DNA of 64,000 nucleotides from Bacillus sp. E(2018) (GCF_005503015.1 NZ_SCOL01000003.1:124001-188000); one strand, 5' to 3'. Shown: positions 24,563 through 34,966, counted from the first letter of the stretch. A program made the numbers and translations. The notes: generated from the letters alone by a model not told the origin.

Positions 24563-27500
24563 ATGAGCACACTATGGGTGTTTTTTAATAAGAGCTATCA
24601 GCAAATCAACATGGATAACGAATCTCTTAAATCTTTAACGATTGGTCCGAACATTTCAGATTCCATTACGGTTAGAAACTTTCCATTTAGCAAGGGTATT
24701 TTGACTATCAGTCGAGATAAGGAAAAGATAGAGGTTTACCAAGATGATAAAGTCCTGGGTCATGTTATGGAAGATAACTTATTCCAGATATCGGATGGAG
24801 ATCAAACATTACGAATCTATCTTACAAATGATAGTGAGATTCAGCAGTCTTATTACATTGGCTTTGAAAAAGAGTACACGTTTTCTGCTACAGGCTCGGA
24901 GTCTGATCTCATGTACCAACCCCTAGAGAGCTTTAGTTCTGAACAAGTATCATTCGTTCTCATTAAAGCTAGAGACAGATGGATGATCTCACCTACTAAA
25001 GGGGAGCTTTATCTGAACGGTCATAAGATAAGTGGTCCCACAAAGTTTGAGGTAGGTGACCTTCTATTTTGGCCTTTCATGTCGATTAAATTATTGGATA
25101 TAGACATAATTCAGGTCATTAGTAGGAAAGACTTTACAACAAAACTTCCTTCAGCCACAAAACCTGTTTCAGAAATGAGTAAGAAATATCCTAATTACCG
25201 AAGAACACCTCGCATGGTTTTTGATCTTCCAAACGATAAAGTGACACTGTCATTTCCATCACAAGAGGGTGAAAACCCAAATAGAGGTCTTTGGTTAATT
25301 ATCATGCCTCCTCTTTTAATGATGATTGTTATGGGGATTGTTGCAATCATACAACCTAGAGGGATTTTTATTATCGTTTCAATGGTGATGTTTGCTACTA
25401 CACTTGTTACTTCCTCGGTTCAGTATTTTAAAGAACGTGGGAACTTCAAGAAAAGGAAGATTAAACGCCAGAAAGTTTACAACTTGTACCTCGATAACAA
25501 GAGAAAAGAACTTGAAGAGTTAGCAGAAAAGCAGAGGAATGTGCTTCAGTATCATTTTCCATCGTTTGAACAGATGAAATATTACACAGAAGAAATATCT
25601 GATCGGATCTGGGAAAGAACACTTGAAAGCCATGATCTTCTTCAAATAAGAATTGGGTTAGGGAGTGTACCTTCAAGCTATACGTTATCTTTAAACAGTG
25701 GGGACATGGCGAACAGGGAGATTGATGACCTGCTAGAGCAATCACAAAAGATGGAAAAAGTATACCAAGAAGTTAAAAATGTTCCGATCACTGTTAATTT
25801 ATCGAGTGGAGCAATGGGTCTTATTGGGAAAGAATCCGTAATGAAGAATGAACTTCATCAGCTCATTGGTCAATTGGCATTTTTCCATAGCTATCATGAC
25901 GTAAGGGTAATTTTTATTTTTAATGAAAAAGACTACAGCCAGTGGGAATGGGTAAAATGGCTGCCGCATTTTCAACTGCCCAACTCGCATGCTAAAGGTC
26001 TAATCTATAATGAGCAGACGAGGGATCAACTATTGTCCTCAGTTTATGAATTGATTCGAGAAAGAGACTTAGATACGAACAGCCAAAAAGATAAGATTAG
26101 GTTTTCTCCTCATCTAGTTTTTATCATACTCGATCAACAGTTGCTCTCAGAACATGTATTGCTTGAATATTTAGAGGGAGAATACTCTCATTTAGGAATT
26201 TCGGTAGTATTTGCAGCAGAGACAAAAGAAAGTTTAACTGACAATATTCATACTCTTGTTCGTTATATAAATGAATCAGAAGGTGACATATTAATCGAGA
26301 ATAAAAAAGCTGTACAAATACCTTTCAAACTCGATGCACATAAACAAGACGGAAATGAAAGATATGCAAGAACCTTAAGGACCTTGAATCACCTTGTTGG
26401 AATGACAAATTCAATTCCAAACAGTGTTTCATTTCTCGAGCTATTTGGGGCAAAAGAAGTTGTAAATCTGCCGATTCAGCACAATTGGACAACGAGAGAA
26501 TCTTCTAAGTCACTTGCAGTACCAATAGGATTAAAGGGCAAGGAAGATCTTGTTGAACTCAATTTGCACGAAAAAGCTCATGGTCCACATGGTCTTTTAG
26601 CAGGAACGACAGGATCTGGTAAGAGTGAATTCTTACAAACTTACATCTTATCTCTAGCTGTTAATTTTCATCCTCATGAAGTTGCCTTTTTGTTAATTGA
26701 TTATAAAGGTGGCGGAATGGCTCAACCTTTTAAGAATATGCCGCATCTGTTAGGTACAATCACTAATATTGAGGGAAGCCGTAACTTTACTGCAAGAGCA
26801 CTTGCTTCAATTAAAAGTGAGTTAAAAAGACGGCAAAGATTATTTGACAAATATGAAGTCAATCACATTAATGAGTATACAAATCTTTATAAACGTGGTG
26901 AAACCAATGAACCTATGCCGCATCTGTTTTTGATCTCTGATGAATTTGCTGAATTGAAAAGTGAAGAACCGGAATTCATTAAAGAATTAGTCAGTGCTGC
27001 GAGGATTGGAAGAAGTTTAGGCGTCCATCTTATACTTGCCACACAAAAACCTGGAGGGGTTATTGACGATCAGATTTGGAGTAATGCTCGATTTAAAATA
27101 GCCTTAAAAGTTCAGGATGCCGCAGATAGTAGAGAGATTTTAAAAAATGCTGATGCTTCTTCCATAACAGTGACGGGTAGAGGGTACCTTCAGGTCGGTA
27201 ATAATGAAGTTTACGAATTATTCCAATCGGCATGGAGTGGCGCACCATACTTGGAGGAAAACGTTGTTAGTGAAGATGAAGTCGCGCTTGTAACAGATTT
27301 AGGTCTGGTACCTTTATCCGGATTATCATCCGATTCAAAAAAGAAAAAGGATGCAGAAGCAGAAATAGATGTTATTGTTGATCGAATTGAAGAGCTGCAG
27401 AAGGAAATGGGAATTAAAAAGCTCAACAGTCCTTGGCTGCCTCCATTAAACAATCGTTTAATTCATAAAATAGAGTTTGAGGAAAAAGACTCTGATATTT

Positions 27501-29047
27501 ATTTAGGTTTAGTAGACGAGCCTGAGAAACAGTCGCAAACTCCTTATGTATACAAATTAATGGATGATGGAAACATTGGAATTTTTGGTTCTTCGGGGTA
27601 TGGTAAGTCGCATTCTGTTATGACAATTTTGTTATCTATGGCAACAAAGTTAAGTCCTGAGGAGTTACATTATTATCTGTTTGACTTTGGAAATGGAGCT
27701 CTTCTACCTTTAAAACAACTTCCTCATACGGCAGATTACTTCCTGATGGACGAAGAAAGAAAGATAGAAAAGTTCATGAGATTTTTAAAAGATGAAATAG
27801 CAGAACGCAAACAGCAATTTCAAAAAAGTGAAGTAAGCAGCATTAAAATGTATAACAAACTTCATGAACAAAAGTTACCCATCATCTTTTTAACGATTGA
27901 TAACTTTGATTTAGTCAAAGAAGAGATGCCTGACTTAGAAATGCAGATGACTCAATTTGCACGTGATGGACAAGCGTTAGGGATTTATATGATCTTTACA
28001 GCTACAAGGATCAATTCGATTAGACAGTCTCTCATGAACAACTTAAAAACAAAAATCGTTCATTATTTAATGGATCATTCAGAATCGTATACTGTTCTCG
28101 GTAAGGTGCCTTTTTCATTAGAACCTATCCCTGGAAGAGCAATCATCAAGCGAGAAGAAGCATATTTCTCACAAGTTTATCTGCCCACTCGTGGCGATGA
28201 CGATTATGAATTATTAGAAAACATGAAACAAGATATTTTAGGGCTTGTTGAAAAGTACCAAGATAATGCTGGTCCAGAACCAATACCAATGCTGCCTTCT
28301 GAACTAACGATGGTGAATTTCACCCAATTTACAAAAGGAAATCAAAGACCAGGTATATTACCAATTGGGCTTGATGAAGAATTTGTTCAGCCAGTCTATA
28401 TGAACTTCCTTAAGAACAAGCATTGTTTAATTGTTGGACAAACGCAAAAAGGAAAAACAAATGCTTTAAGAGTTATGCTAAATACCATATTGCTGCAAGA
28501 TACAGAAACGATAGGTATGTTTGATTCAGTGGATCGTGGACTTTCCAATTATGTTGGAGAGGAAAAAGTCGTGTATCTCGAAACGAAAGAACATATTTCA
28601 GCGTGGCTAGATCAAACAGAAGAATTACTCAAGCAAAGAGAGAGGGAATATGTAGAAGCTTTGTCCAAAGGCACAACATTGAATCAATCTTTTACCCCTT
28701 TATACTTTGTAGTTGATGGGTACTCAAGGTTCCTTCAATCTACAGATAGTCTGCTTCAAGATCGATTATCTAAGTACATGAAAAATTACAGTCATCTTGG
28801 ATTTAATGTTATTGTCTCAGGAAACAACAACGAAATCACAAAAGGTTTTGACATGTTCACGAATGAGATTAAGCAAATACGTCAAGCACTTGTTTTGATG
28901 AAAAAATCGGAACAAAGCCTGTTTACCTTACCGTATAACAGGAAAGAAGAAGATGTTCATGCAGGGTACGGTTATTACGTAGAAAATGGAAAAGAAACAA
29001 AAATTCAAATTCCTCTAAGTGTCATCGAAAGGAAGATATACACATGA
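24563..29047 (+). CDS. yukBA: Type VII secretion FtsK/SpoIIIE ATPase YukBA (EssC)
   Basis: A 1494-residue single-chain EssC. Two N-terminal FHA-like domains (about 1-210) and two membrane segments (about 240-290) precede three FtsK/SpoIIIE ATPase domains. D1 has the canonical Walker A GTTGSGKSEF (about 679-688) and Walker B LFLISDEFAEL. D2 has GSSGYGKS (about 1011) with TIDNF in place of an acidic Walker B pair. D3 has GQTQKGKTN (about 1292) with VVDGYSRF. D1 is therefore the likely motor and D2/D3 are degenerate, as usual in the family. Its stop overlaps the yueB start by four bases. Confidence 0.95.
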   Translation: MSTLWVFFNKSYQQINMDNESLKSLTIGPNISDSITVRNFPFSKGILTISRDKEKIEVYQDDKVLGHVMEDNLFQISDGDQTLRIYLTNDSEIQQSYYIGFEKEYTFSATGSESDLMYQPLESFSSEQVSFVLIKARDRWMISPTKGELYLNGHKISGPTKFEVGDLLFWPFMSIKLLDIDIIQVISRKDFTTKLPSATKPVSEMSKKYPNYRRTPRMVFDLPNDKVTLSFPSQEGENPNRGLWLIIMPPLLMMIVMGIVAIIQPRGIFIIVSMVMFATTLVTSSVQYFKERGNFKKRKIKRQKVYNLYLDNKRKELEELAEKQRNVLQYHFPSFEQMKYYTEEISDRIWERTLESHDLLQIRIGLGSVPSSYTLSLNSGDMANREIDDLLEQSQKMEKVYQEVKNVPITVNLSSGAMGLIGKESVMKNELHQLIGQLAFFHSYHDVRVIFIFNEKDYSQWEWVKWLPHFQLPNSHAKGLIYNEQTRDQLLSSVYELIRERDLDTNSQKDKIRFSPHLVFIILDQQLLSEHVLLEYLEGEYSHLGISVVFAAETKESLTDNIHTLVRYINESEGDILIENKKAVQIPFKLDAHKQDGNERYARTLRTLNHLVGMTNSIPNSVSFLELFGAKEVVNLPIQHNWTTRESSKSLAVPIGLKGKEDLVELNLHEKAHGPHGLLAGTTGSGKSEFLQTYILSLAVNFHPHEVAFLLIDYKGGGMAQPFKNMPHLLGTITNIEGSRNFTARALASIKSELKRRQRLFDKYEVNHINEYTNLYKRGETNEPMPHLFLISDEFAELKSEEPEFIKELVSAARIGRSLGVHLILATQKPGGVIDDQIWSNARFKIALKVQDAADSREILKNADASSITVTGRGYLQVGNNEVYELFQSAWSGAPYLEENVVSEDEVALVTDLGLVPLSGLSSDSKKKKDAEAEIDVIVDRIEELQKEMGIKKLNSPWLPPLNNRLIHKIEFEEKDSDIYLGLVDEPEKQSQTPYVYKLMDDGNIGIFGSSGYGKSHSVMTILLSMATKLSPEELHYYLFDFGNGALLPLKQLPHTADYFLMDEERKIEKFMRFLKDEIAERKQQFQKSEVSSIKMYNKLHEQKLPIIFLTIDNFDLVKEEMPDLEMQMTQFARDGQALGIYMIFTATRINSIRQSLMNNLKTKIVHYLMDHSESYTVLGKVPFSLEPIPGRAIIKREEAYFSQVYLPTRGDDDYELLENMKQDILGLVEKYQDNAGPEPIPMLPSELTMVNFTQFTKGNQRPGILPIGLDEEFVQPVYMNFLKNKHCLIVGQTQKGKTNALRVMLNTILLQDTETIGMFDSVDRGLSNYVGEEKVVYLETKEHISAWLDQTEELLKQREREYVEALSKGTTLNQSFTPLYFVVDGYSRFLQSTDSLLQDRLSKYMKNYSHLGFNVIVSGNNNEITKGFDMFTNEIKQIRQALVLMKKSEQSLFTLPYNRKEEDVHAGYGYYVENGKETKIQIPLSVIERKIYT

Positions 29048-31818
29048 TGAACTCATGGAAATATAGGATAAAGATGCTTTTGGCTGTGGCTATTATTCTA
29101 GTATTCCCCCAACTGTTTATGAACTTTTTGGGAGAGAATCCTATGGAAGTAAAAGCTAACGGTACCCGTTCCATAGCAATTGTAAATGAAGATCTCGGTT
29201 CAGAAGAAGAGGAGAATCAATTACAGTTAGGCAGGGAAGTTCCAGCTATTCTAAAAGATGGATCCGACTATAAGTATACAGTTATCAGCAGAAGTGCAGC
29301 AGATAGCGGTCTTAAAAACAAGAAGTATGATGCTGTTGTTTATATTCCATCGAACTTTACTTCTAATGTTATGACATATGATGAAAAGCAGCCAACTAAA
29401 GCTGATTTTCAATACACAGTTCAATCGCAGTTAACGGCTGTGAATAAAGAAAAAATATTACGTGAATTGGATTATGCGGGTAATCGTTTAAATAAACAAA
29501 TGACATCACTTTATTGGAACTATGTCTCTCAAGATATGAAAAAGGTTAGAACAGAGTTTGACCGTATATTAGAAAAAGAGATTGAGTTCCAAACAACTAT
29601 GATTAGTTTTTATCAGCCTAGTTCTGGGGAACTTGCCGGAGAACTGCAAAGGCAAAAAGATATGCTCGTTCAGCTTCAATCAAGTATGAAGCAAGCAGAC
29701 GATTCTTCTGCACAAGGAAGTAATAATTTAAAGCAATTTGAGCAGAATTTAACGTCTTTTGTTACCTATGTGGAACAGTATAAAAACTATCAATCTGAGC
29801 AGCAGCTTCTATTAGGAGAAGCTCAGCAAACAAATCTACAATCTATTCAGGCCGGTAAGGAAAGTTTAGTAAATAAACAAGCTGAAACCAACCAGTACTT
29901 CCGTGAACAAGGTGATTATTTTGTATCGAGTATGAATTCTATGAACGATTTACTGGAAGGAAATAATCAGTCTATTGCTAGTCTGAACGACGAAAGAATG
30001 AAACAAGTTGAACGACAAATAACGGATATGAAGGTCCTCCACAACGATTTATTAGATGCCTTTATCCTTCAGCAGAAACAATCAACGCTAGCTACGTTAG
30101 AAGAGAAGATAAAAGCAACTCGTGGTCAAGTAGGTGGAGGTAATCCTGGTGGTGGTGGACAACCTGGAACACCTGGAACTCCTGGTCAGCCGAATCCAAC
30201 AGATTTTACTGAAGAATTAGGCGAATTACAATCAATTAGCCAAAAAACTTCAGAAATCATTGAGATGTTAAAGCTTGTCCCGGATCCTAAACCAGAAAAT
30301 GTTGATAAAGCAATAATTGAATTAACGAACTTAAATAACCGGGTTATTGCTGTCAAAGGAAAGATTGAGTCAAAATCCAATCAATCTGGTTGGAAGCAGG
30401 AGTATGATAAGTTAAAAGTTGCTTACGATCAACTTCTTTATAACTATCAGAATGTGATTAACACAAGCACTTTGAATGATGAGTTTTTCAATCTATATAA
30501 ACAAATCAACAAAAAAGAACAAGAAATTTTAGATTTAAACGATAGTCTTGCAGGTCTGTTTAGTACCCCTCTTACGATTAACTCTTTCGATGGTACCCTT
30601 GCGTATTATGCTTTACTTTCTGAGTATCACACGACCTTAGTGGGGGCTGAGAATGATAATAAGGAAACTGTACTAGCTAATGAAGATTTTAATAAGAGAG
30701 TAGAACAGACTCTGGGTGTAAATGGAGAAGAACAAGAGAAATGGGATGCTGTAAATGGTTCATTCCCAACTACACAAGAGGAGATGGAAGGATTAGGAAA
30801 TTCGTTTTCTCAGTTTAAAGAGAATTATCAACTTACATTAGAAGACCAACAGCAAGCATTAATGAGTGACATCGGTTCAATTGAAGAAAGTGCAAATACT
30901 GTATTAGTAAAGTTACAAGAGATGCAAATGAGTGAACCTGAACAAGCTGGGGAAGGTTCTTTGTTAGTAACAAATCAGCAAAGCATCAGTCAAGAGATTA
31001 GTATGATTGATACTTTAATGGACTCTTTGAGTGAAAGACAAACATCAGTCGTAAATTATACAGGTGATCTACAAACAAAAGTAAGCAGTGTACAGAACGA
31101 TGCAAGTGTCTTAAATGAGAAATGGACAACAAATGTAGAATCTACCAAGTTAGTAAGAGATGACGTATTTGATGTACTCGGTAATACTTACTTAGATGGG
31201 CAAAGTAATGGGTATGTATATGATTACTTAGCTAATCCATTAAAAGTTTCGGGTGATAATCCACAGGTAGATTCACAAGCAGTTAAAGCTGTACCGCCAG
31301 TGGCAATTCTTATCGTCATTTTAATCAGTAGTTTACTAATAGGCTATTTCAGTTACTATTTTAGCCCGCTTCCGTTTTTAGTGAAAAATTCAGTTTTCGG
31401 GTTGTTGAACTTGATCGTAGGTCTTGTTATTAGTTTGTTTGGGTTAGAGATCTACTCATTATCAAATACAAATTCGATTCAGTTTTCTGTTTTCACAATA
31501 CTATTACTTACAGCTGCATCAACCTTAGTACGCTCAGCGTTTAATGTTGGTCAATTTATCGGATGGATTGCTAGTGTAGGTCTAATCTTATTCTTTGTTA
31601 GCCCATTACTTGCTCTAGCAGCACCTAACTTCCAATATGAAGATCCAATGTCTGCTGTATATCTGTCCATACAATATGGTGCGGATAATGATTATTTGAT
31701 AGGCTGTTTCTTCTTAGTTGGATTAATTGTCGTATTGTCGTTAATTCCATATGCCGTTCAATTATGGAAGAAACCATCTAAGAAAACAAATACGGATCAG
31801 GCGCATGAAGCTTATTAA
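29044..31818 (+). CDS. yueB: Type VII secretion membrane protein YueB (EsaA)
   Basis: A 924-residue protein with one N-terminal membrane segment (about 9-28), an extracellular part of about 720 residues rich in Q/E coiled coils, and five C-terminal membrane segments (from about 757). This is the YueB/EsaA topology. In B. subtilis, YueB is 1076 residues and is the SPP1 phage receptor; this version is shorter. A glycine/proline linker of about 25 residues (about 363-387, GGG and PGTPGTPG units) splits the ectodomain. It overlaps yukBA by 4 bases and yueC by 14. Confidence 0.9.
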   Translation: MMNSWKYRIKMLLAVAIILVFPQLFMNFLGENPMEVKANGTRSIAIVNEDLGSEEEENQLQLGREVPAILKDGSDYKYTVISRSAADSGLKNKKYDAVVYIPSNFTSNVMTYDEKQPTKADFQYTVQSQLTAVNKEKILRELDYAGNRLNKQMTSLYWNYVSQDMKKVRTEFDRILEKEIEFQTTMISFYQPSSGELAGELQRQKDMLVQLQSSMKQADDSSAQGSNNLKQFEQNLTSFVTYVEQYKNYQSEQQLLLGEAQQTNLQSIQAGKESLVNKQAETNQYFREQGDYFVSSMNSMNDLLEGNNQSIASLNDERMKQVERQITDMKVLHNDLLDAFILQQKQSTLATLEEKIKATRGQVGGGNPGGGGQPGTPGTPGQPNPTDFTEELGELQSISQKTSEIIEMLKLVPDPKPENVDKAIIELTNLNNRVIAVKGKIESKSNQSGWKQEYDKLKVAYDQLLYNYQNVINTSTLNDEFFNLYKQINKKEQEILDLNDSLAGLFSTPLTINSFDGTLAYYALLSEYHTTLVGAENDNKETVLANEDFNKRVEQTLGVNGEEQEKWDAVNGSFPTTQEEMEGLGNSFSQFKENYQLTLEDQQQALMSDIGSIEESANTVLVKLQEMQMSEPEQAGEGSLLVTNQQSISQEISMIDTLMDSLSERQTSVVNYTGDLQTKVSSVQNDASVLNEKWTTNVESTKLVRDDVFDVLGNTYLDGQSNGYVYDYLANPLKVSGDNPQVDSQAVKAVPPVAILIVILISSLLIGYFSYYFSPLPFLVKNSVFGLLNLIVGLVISLFGLEIYSLSNTNSIQFSVFTILLLTAASTLVRSAFNVGQFIGWIASVGLILFFVSPLLALAAPNFQYEDPMSAVYLSIQYGADNDYLIGCFFLVGLIVVLSLIPYAVQLWKKPSKKTNTDQAHEAY

Positions 31819-32302
31819 AAAGATTTTATCGGCCATGATACTTTTTCTTATATGCATTGGACCAGAAACAGTATTTGCAGGTGCAAGCATTAGAGAATTA
31901 GCGCCGAATTTATATGAAGAAAATCAGATAAAAGAGAGTACAGAATATCTTCAAGAGGAATCACTGTCTGGAAAGAAAAAGCGGCTTCCGGAAGAGCAGA
32001 AGGATTTAACATTTACGAAGACAGCCGATAACCAATTGGAAAATTTACAAGATGACTTGTTTGATCAATCTGTGAAGGTGAATAACAGTACTGCCTCAAA
32101 AGCTAAAACGATGGGACTTTTCGCTGCTGGAAGGGAAGAGACACTAGCAGCTGCAGATGATGAAGTGCAGAAGAGTAATACATCAGGATTTTCAGTATCA
32201 GTAATTTATTCAGCATTAATCATTTTAGGAGTTGCGGTTTTATTAGCACTACTCATCCCTGGTATGAGAAAAAACAAATCAACAATAAACAGTCATTCTT
32301 AA
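31805..32302 (+). CDS. yueC: Type VII secretion protein YueC (EssA)
   Basis: A 165-residue EssA/YueC protein: an N-terminal signal-like segment (KKILSAMILFLICIGPETVFA), a charged extracellular middle, and a C-terminal membrane segment (about 133-153) with a short basic tail. ATG 31805 lies within the end of yueB, and the longer frame upstream has no support. It is the last machine gene; the yueD gene that follows in B. subtilis is absent. Confidence 0.85.
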   Translation: MKLIKKILSAMILFLICIGPETVFAGASIRELAPNLYEENQIKESTEYLQEESLSGKKKRLPEEQKDLTFTKTADNQLENLQDDLFDQSVKVNNSTASKAKTMGLFAAGREETLAAADDEVQKSNTSGFSVSVIYSALIILGVAVLLALLIPGMRKNKSTINSHS

Positions 32303-32304
32303 CA

Positions 32305-32357
32305 AAAAAGCTAGTTCTTACGAGGTGAATATCACCTTCTAAGAGCTAGCTTTCTTT
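32305..32357. terminator. Bidirectional terminator between yueC and the LacI gene
   Basis: AAAGCTAG and TCTTA pair with TAAGA and CTAGCTTT, with an inner GAGGTG/CACCTT stem. A runs on one side and T-rich sequence on the other allow it to serve both convergent genes. Confidence 0.8.
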
Positions 32358-32361
32358 CTAT

Positions 32362-33375
32362 CTAAACCGTCTTCCTCTCAATCAATCGGACCTGAACCTC
32401 TTCATGTGATATTTCCTGACCGTTCAATGCTTGTTGAAAAAGTTTTTTGCCAACTGCTACAAACGGGATTTCAAGTGTTGTAATATGCATAACTTTTGAG
32501 ATGGGCTGATTATCAAAGCTCATGATTGCGAGGTCATCAGGTACAAATAGGCCTGTTTCTCTGCAACCTGTTAAGATTCCTGCAGCTACCTGATCACTCG
32601 TGACAAGTAGAGCGGTCGGACGATTTTTCAAGTCCAATAGGTGCTCTGCTACGTTAACACCATCTTCAACATCAAAACAATTTGTGAAGATGTAATTTGG
32701 TTCATAACTTAAGGCCTTGCTTTTTAAGAAATCTTTATAAGCAGCATCTCTCTGGCTGCTGTTAGTACCTGTCTGCCTTCCGATCGTATAGCCGATCTGT
32801 TGATGCCCTTTTTTGTATAAATAATGGAGAGCCATGGTAAATGTTTTATAATGATCAATAAATGTAGAGGAAATCTTATTGTTTCTTGAATCTTCACAAA
32901 GGACGATAGGTCCATACACGCTGTAACTTTCAATGACGTCCCATGCACAGATCCTCGAACAGATAATCAGTGCATCGATCTGTTTGTCTTCAAGCATCCT
33001 CAAAGCTTCCATTTCTTTTGTTTCTTCATAGTTCGTTTGAATAAGAGCAAGCTTATAATTATGATCTAATGCGGCATTCGCGATTCCTTCAATCAATAAA
33101 CCAAAGTAAGGGTGGTTAGAGAACGGAACAACTACACCGATTAATTGGGTTTTTCCTTTGCTCAAATGAACGGCGTTCATGTTACGGTGATAGTTAAATT
33201 TTTTCATTGCAGATTTAACAGCTGTTACTTTTTCCTCGCTAACATATGGATGATTATTGATTACACGGGAGACTGTCGTAACAGAAACACCAGCCAACTT
33301 TGCGATATCTCTAATATTGGTCAAGCCCTCACCTTTTTTCTTCAAAAGTTTTTCTTGCTCTGAAACGCGTTTCAT
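32362..33375 (-). CDS. LacI family transcriptional regulator
   Basis: About 337 residues. The helix-turn-helix NIRDIAKLAGVSVTTVSRVINNHPYVSEEK is classic LacI, and the rest is a periplasmic-binding-protein-like effector domain (LIGVVVPFSNHPYFGLLIEG, ALLVTSDQVAAGIL, AIMSFDNQPIS). ATG 33375 lies behind AAAGGG, giving 17 residues before the HTH. TTG 33324 behind AAGGTGAGG would put the HTH at the N-terminus as is usual in the family, so the start is uncertain. The effector is unknown, and no sugar operon is adjacent. Confidence 0.9.
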   Translation of the reverse strand: MKRVSEQEKLLKKKGEGLTNIRDIAKLAGVSVTTVSRVINNHPYVSEEKVTAVKSAMKKFNYHRNMNAVHLSKGKTQLIGVVVPFSNHPYFGLLIEGIANAALDHNYKLALIQTNYEETKEMEALRMLEDKQIDALIICSRICAWDVIESYSVYGPIVLCEDSRNNKISSTFIDHYKTFTMALHYLYKKGHQQIGYTIGRQTGTNSSQRDAAYKDFLKSKALSYEPNYIFTNCFDVEDGVNVAEHLLDLKNRPTALLVTSDQVAAGILTGCRETGLFVPDDLAIMSFDNQPISKVMHITTLEIPFVAVGKKLFQQALNGQEISHEEVQVRLIERKTV

Positions 33376-33414
33376 ACCATACCCTTTGCATATAAACAAA
33401 AGGAGGTATGCCTT

Positions 33415-33576
33415 GTGGTGATTTTAACCGGCATCGTCAGTCTTATTTTCATGTGCGTCTCTATCCTATACCTATCTTCGTTTACCATTTCACTTCATGA
33501 AAAAAGTGTGCTCCCCAAAAAGAAACAGGATAATAAGGATCACTTTCGTTATTTATTTGATGTGTATGGTGACTAA
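33415..33576 (+). CDS. Small single-span membrane protein, 53 residues
   Basis: GTG 33415 lies nine bases after a strong AGGAGG. The 53-residue product has one hydrophobic segment (VILTGIVSLIFMCVSILYL) and a basic, then aromatic tail (KKKQDNKDHFRYLFDVYGD). It is divergent from the LacI gene with overlapping upstream regions. No family was recognised. The strong ribosome binding site and clean membrane/tail split are the main support for it being real. Confidence 0.55.
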   Translation: MVILTGIVSLIFMCVSILYLSSFTISLHEKSVLPKKKQDNKDHFRYLFDVYGD

Positions 33577-33717
33577 CTTATGAACTTATTGTAGTAACAT
33601 CTGTAAACTTGTTCAACTCCATTGCCGAACTCAGTCTCAATCAGTTAAACTGTAAAAATATTAACGCTCTACTTTTGGGTAGAATGATGGTAAGTAATAA
33701 ATTGGAGAGTATGCTTA

Positions 33718-34479
33718 ATGGAAATGGAGAAACAAGAAACCTACGATATCATGGCAGTATGTCTTTTGGCAGGCAAAATTATGTTGCAAAGTGGAGCGGA
33801 GACGTACCGTGTGGAAGATACGATGATGCGTATCGCTTCTTCATTTGGTGCTTATCAGTCACACCCTTATGTAACACCGACGGGCATTCTTTTTTCTGTA
33901 GAAGGTAACGAGCCAACGAAGACAAAGTTGATTCGGATCGTCGAAAGAACAACAGATCTAGAAAAGGTCGCTCAAGTGAATGGTATATCACGAAGAATCA
34001 GTGCTGGTGAATTTACGATTGAAGAAGCATATAAAGAGTTAAAAAAGATTGGTGAATCAGGTTCTCCGTATTCTTTATGGATTCATGTTTTAGCAGCAGC
34101 CGTATCTTCAGGTTGTTTCTTGATCATGTTTCAAGGTGAATGGAGAGATTTTTTTCCTGCTTTTATTACAGGTGGCTTAGGGTTCTTGTCGCTTCTGTAT
34201 TTTCACCAGCTTGTCCCGATAAAATTTTTCTCAGAGTTTTCTGCCTCTCTGTTAATTGGATTACAAGCTCTCTTCTTTGTCTCGACAGGGATAGGCGGCG
34301 AGTTGGACAAGATTATTATTGGATCAGTGATGCCTTTAGTACCTGGATTGCTCATTACGAATGCGGTTCGTGATTTAATGGCAGGACACCTTATTTCTGG
34401 CCTGGCTAAAGGTGCAGATGCTTTTTTAACAGCATTTGCGATAGGTGCAGGAATCGCTGTAATCTTTTCATTTTTTTAA
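33718..34479 (+). CDS. Threonine/serine exporter ThrE, large N-terminal component
   Basis: A 253-residue protein of the DUF1212/YjjP family. The cytoplasmic N-terminal domain includes LLAGKIMLQSGAETYRVEDTMMRIA and VTPTGILFSVEG, the conserved ThrE region. About five membrane segments follow, with VMPLVPGLLITNAVRDLM near the end. In Corynebacterium a single ThrE exports threonine and serine; here the function is split over two genes. It starts at ATG 33718 behind TTGGAGAG, and ATG 33724 is also possible. The small component follows after 15 bases. Confidence 0.85.
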   Translation: MEMEKQETYDIMAVCLLAGKIMLQSGAETYRVEDTMMRIASSFGAYQSHPYVTPTGILFSVEGNEPTKTKLIRIVERTTDLEKVAQVNGISRRISAGEFTIEEAYKELKKIGESGSPYSLWIHVLAAAVSSGCFLIMFQGEWRDFFPAFITGGLGFLSLLYFHQLVPIKFFSEFSASLLIGLQALFFVSTGIGGELDKIIIGSVMPLVPGLLITNAVRDLMAGHLISGLAKGADAFLTAFAIGAGIAVIFSFF

Positions 34480-34494
34480 GAAGGAGCGTTCAAG

Positions 34495-34950
34495 ATGACA
34501 ATTGTTGAACAGATCATTACAAGTTTTATAGCATCAGCAGCGTTTGTTATCATTTTTAATGGTCCAAAACGCTCCCTTTTTCACTGTGGTCTAGTAGGAA
34601 TGATCGGTTGGATCTTTTATTTTTTATTAGAAACCAATGGTGTAGATATGGTATTAGCAACAGTTATCGCGTCGTTTACGATCGCAATCGCTTCGCAATA
34701 CTTTGCCAAAAAGTATAAGACACCCGTTATTATCTATAGTGTAGCTGGGATCATTCCCTTAGTACCTGGTGGCATTGCATACAATGCAATGAGAAGCTTC
34801 GTCGAGAATGATTACAATCTTGCCATTAATCTAGCTGCTAAAGCCTTTATGATTTCAGGGTCTATTGCGATCGGTCTTGTTTTCTCTGAAGTCATCAACC
34901 AGATTATTCGAAAATCAAAGCTTAAGACGATTGTAAACAAAACGCACTAG
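34495..34950 (+). CDS. Threonine/serine exporter ThrE, small C-terminal component
   Basis: A 151-residue YjjB/DUF3815-type protein with about five membrane segments and the signature GIIPLVPGGIAYNAMRS, the counterpart of the PLVPG motif in the large component. It completes the split ThrE-like exporter. It starts at ATG 34495 behind AAGAAGGAG, 15 bases after the partner gene. The substrate is inferred from the family. Confidence 0.85.
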   Translation: MTIVEQIITSFIASAAFVIIFNGPKRSLFHCGLVGMIGWIFYFLLETNGVDMVLATVIASFTIAIASQYFAKKYKTPVIIYSVAGIIPLVPGGIAYNAMRSFVENDYNLAINLAAKAFMISGSIAIGLVFSEVINQIIRKSKLKTIVNKTH

Positions 34951-34966
34951 ATTATAGATAGCTTTT

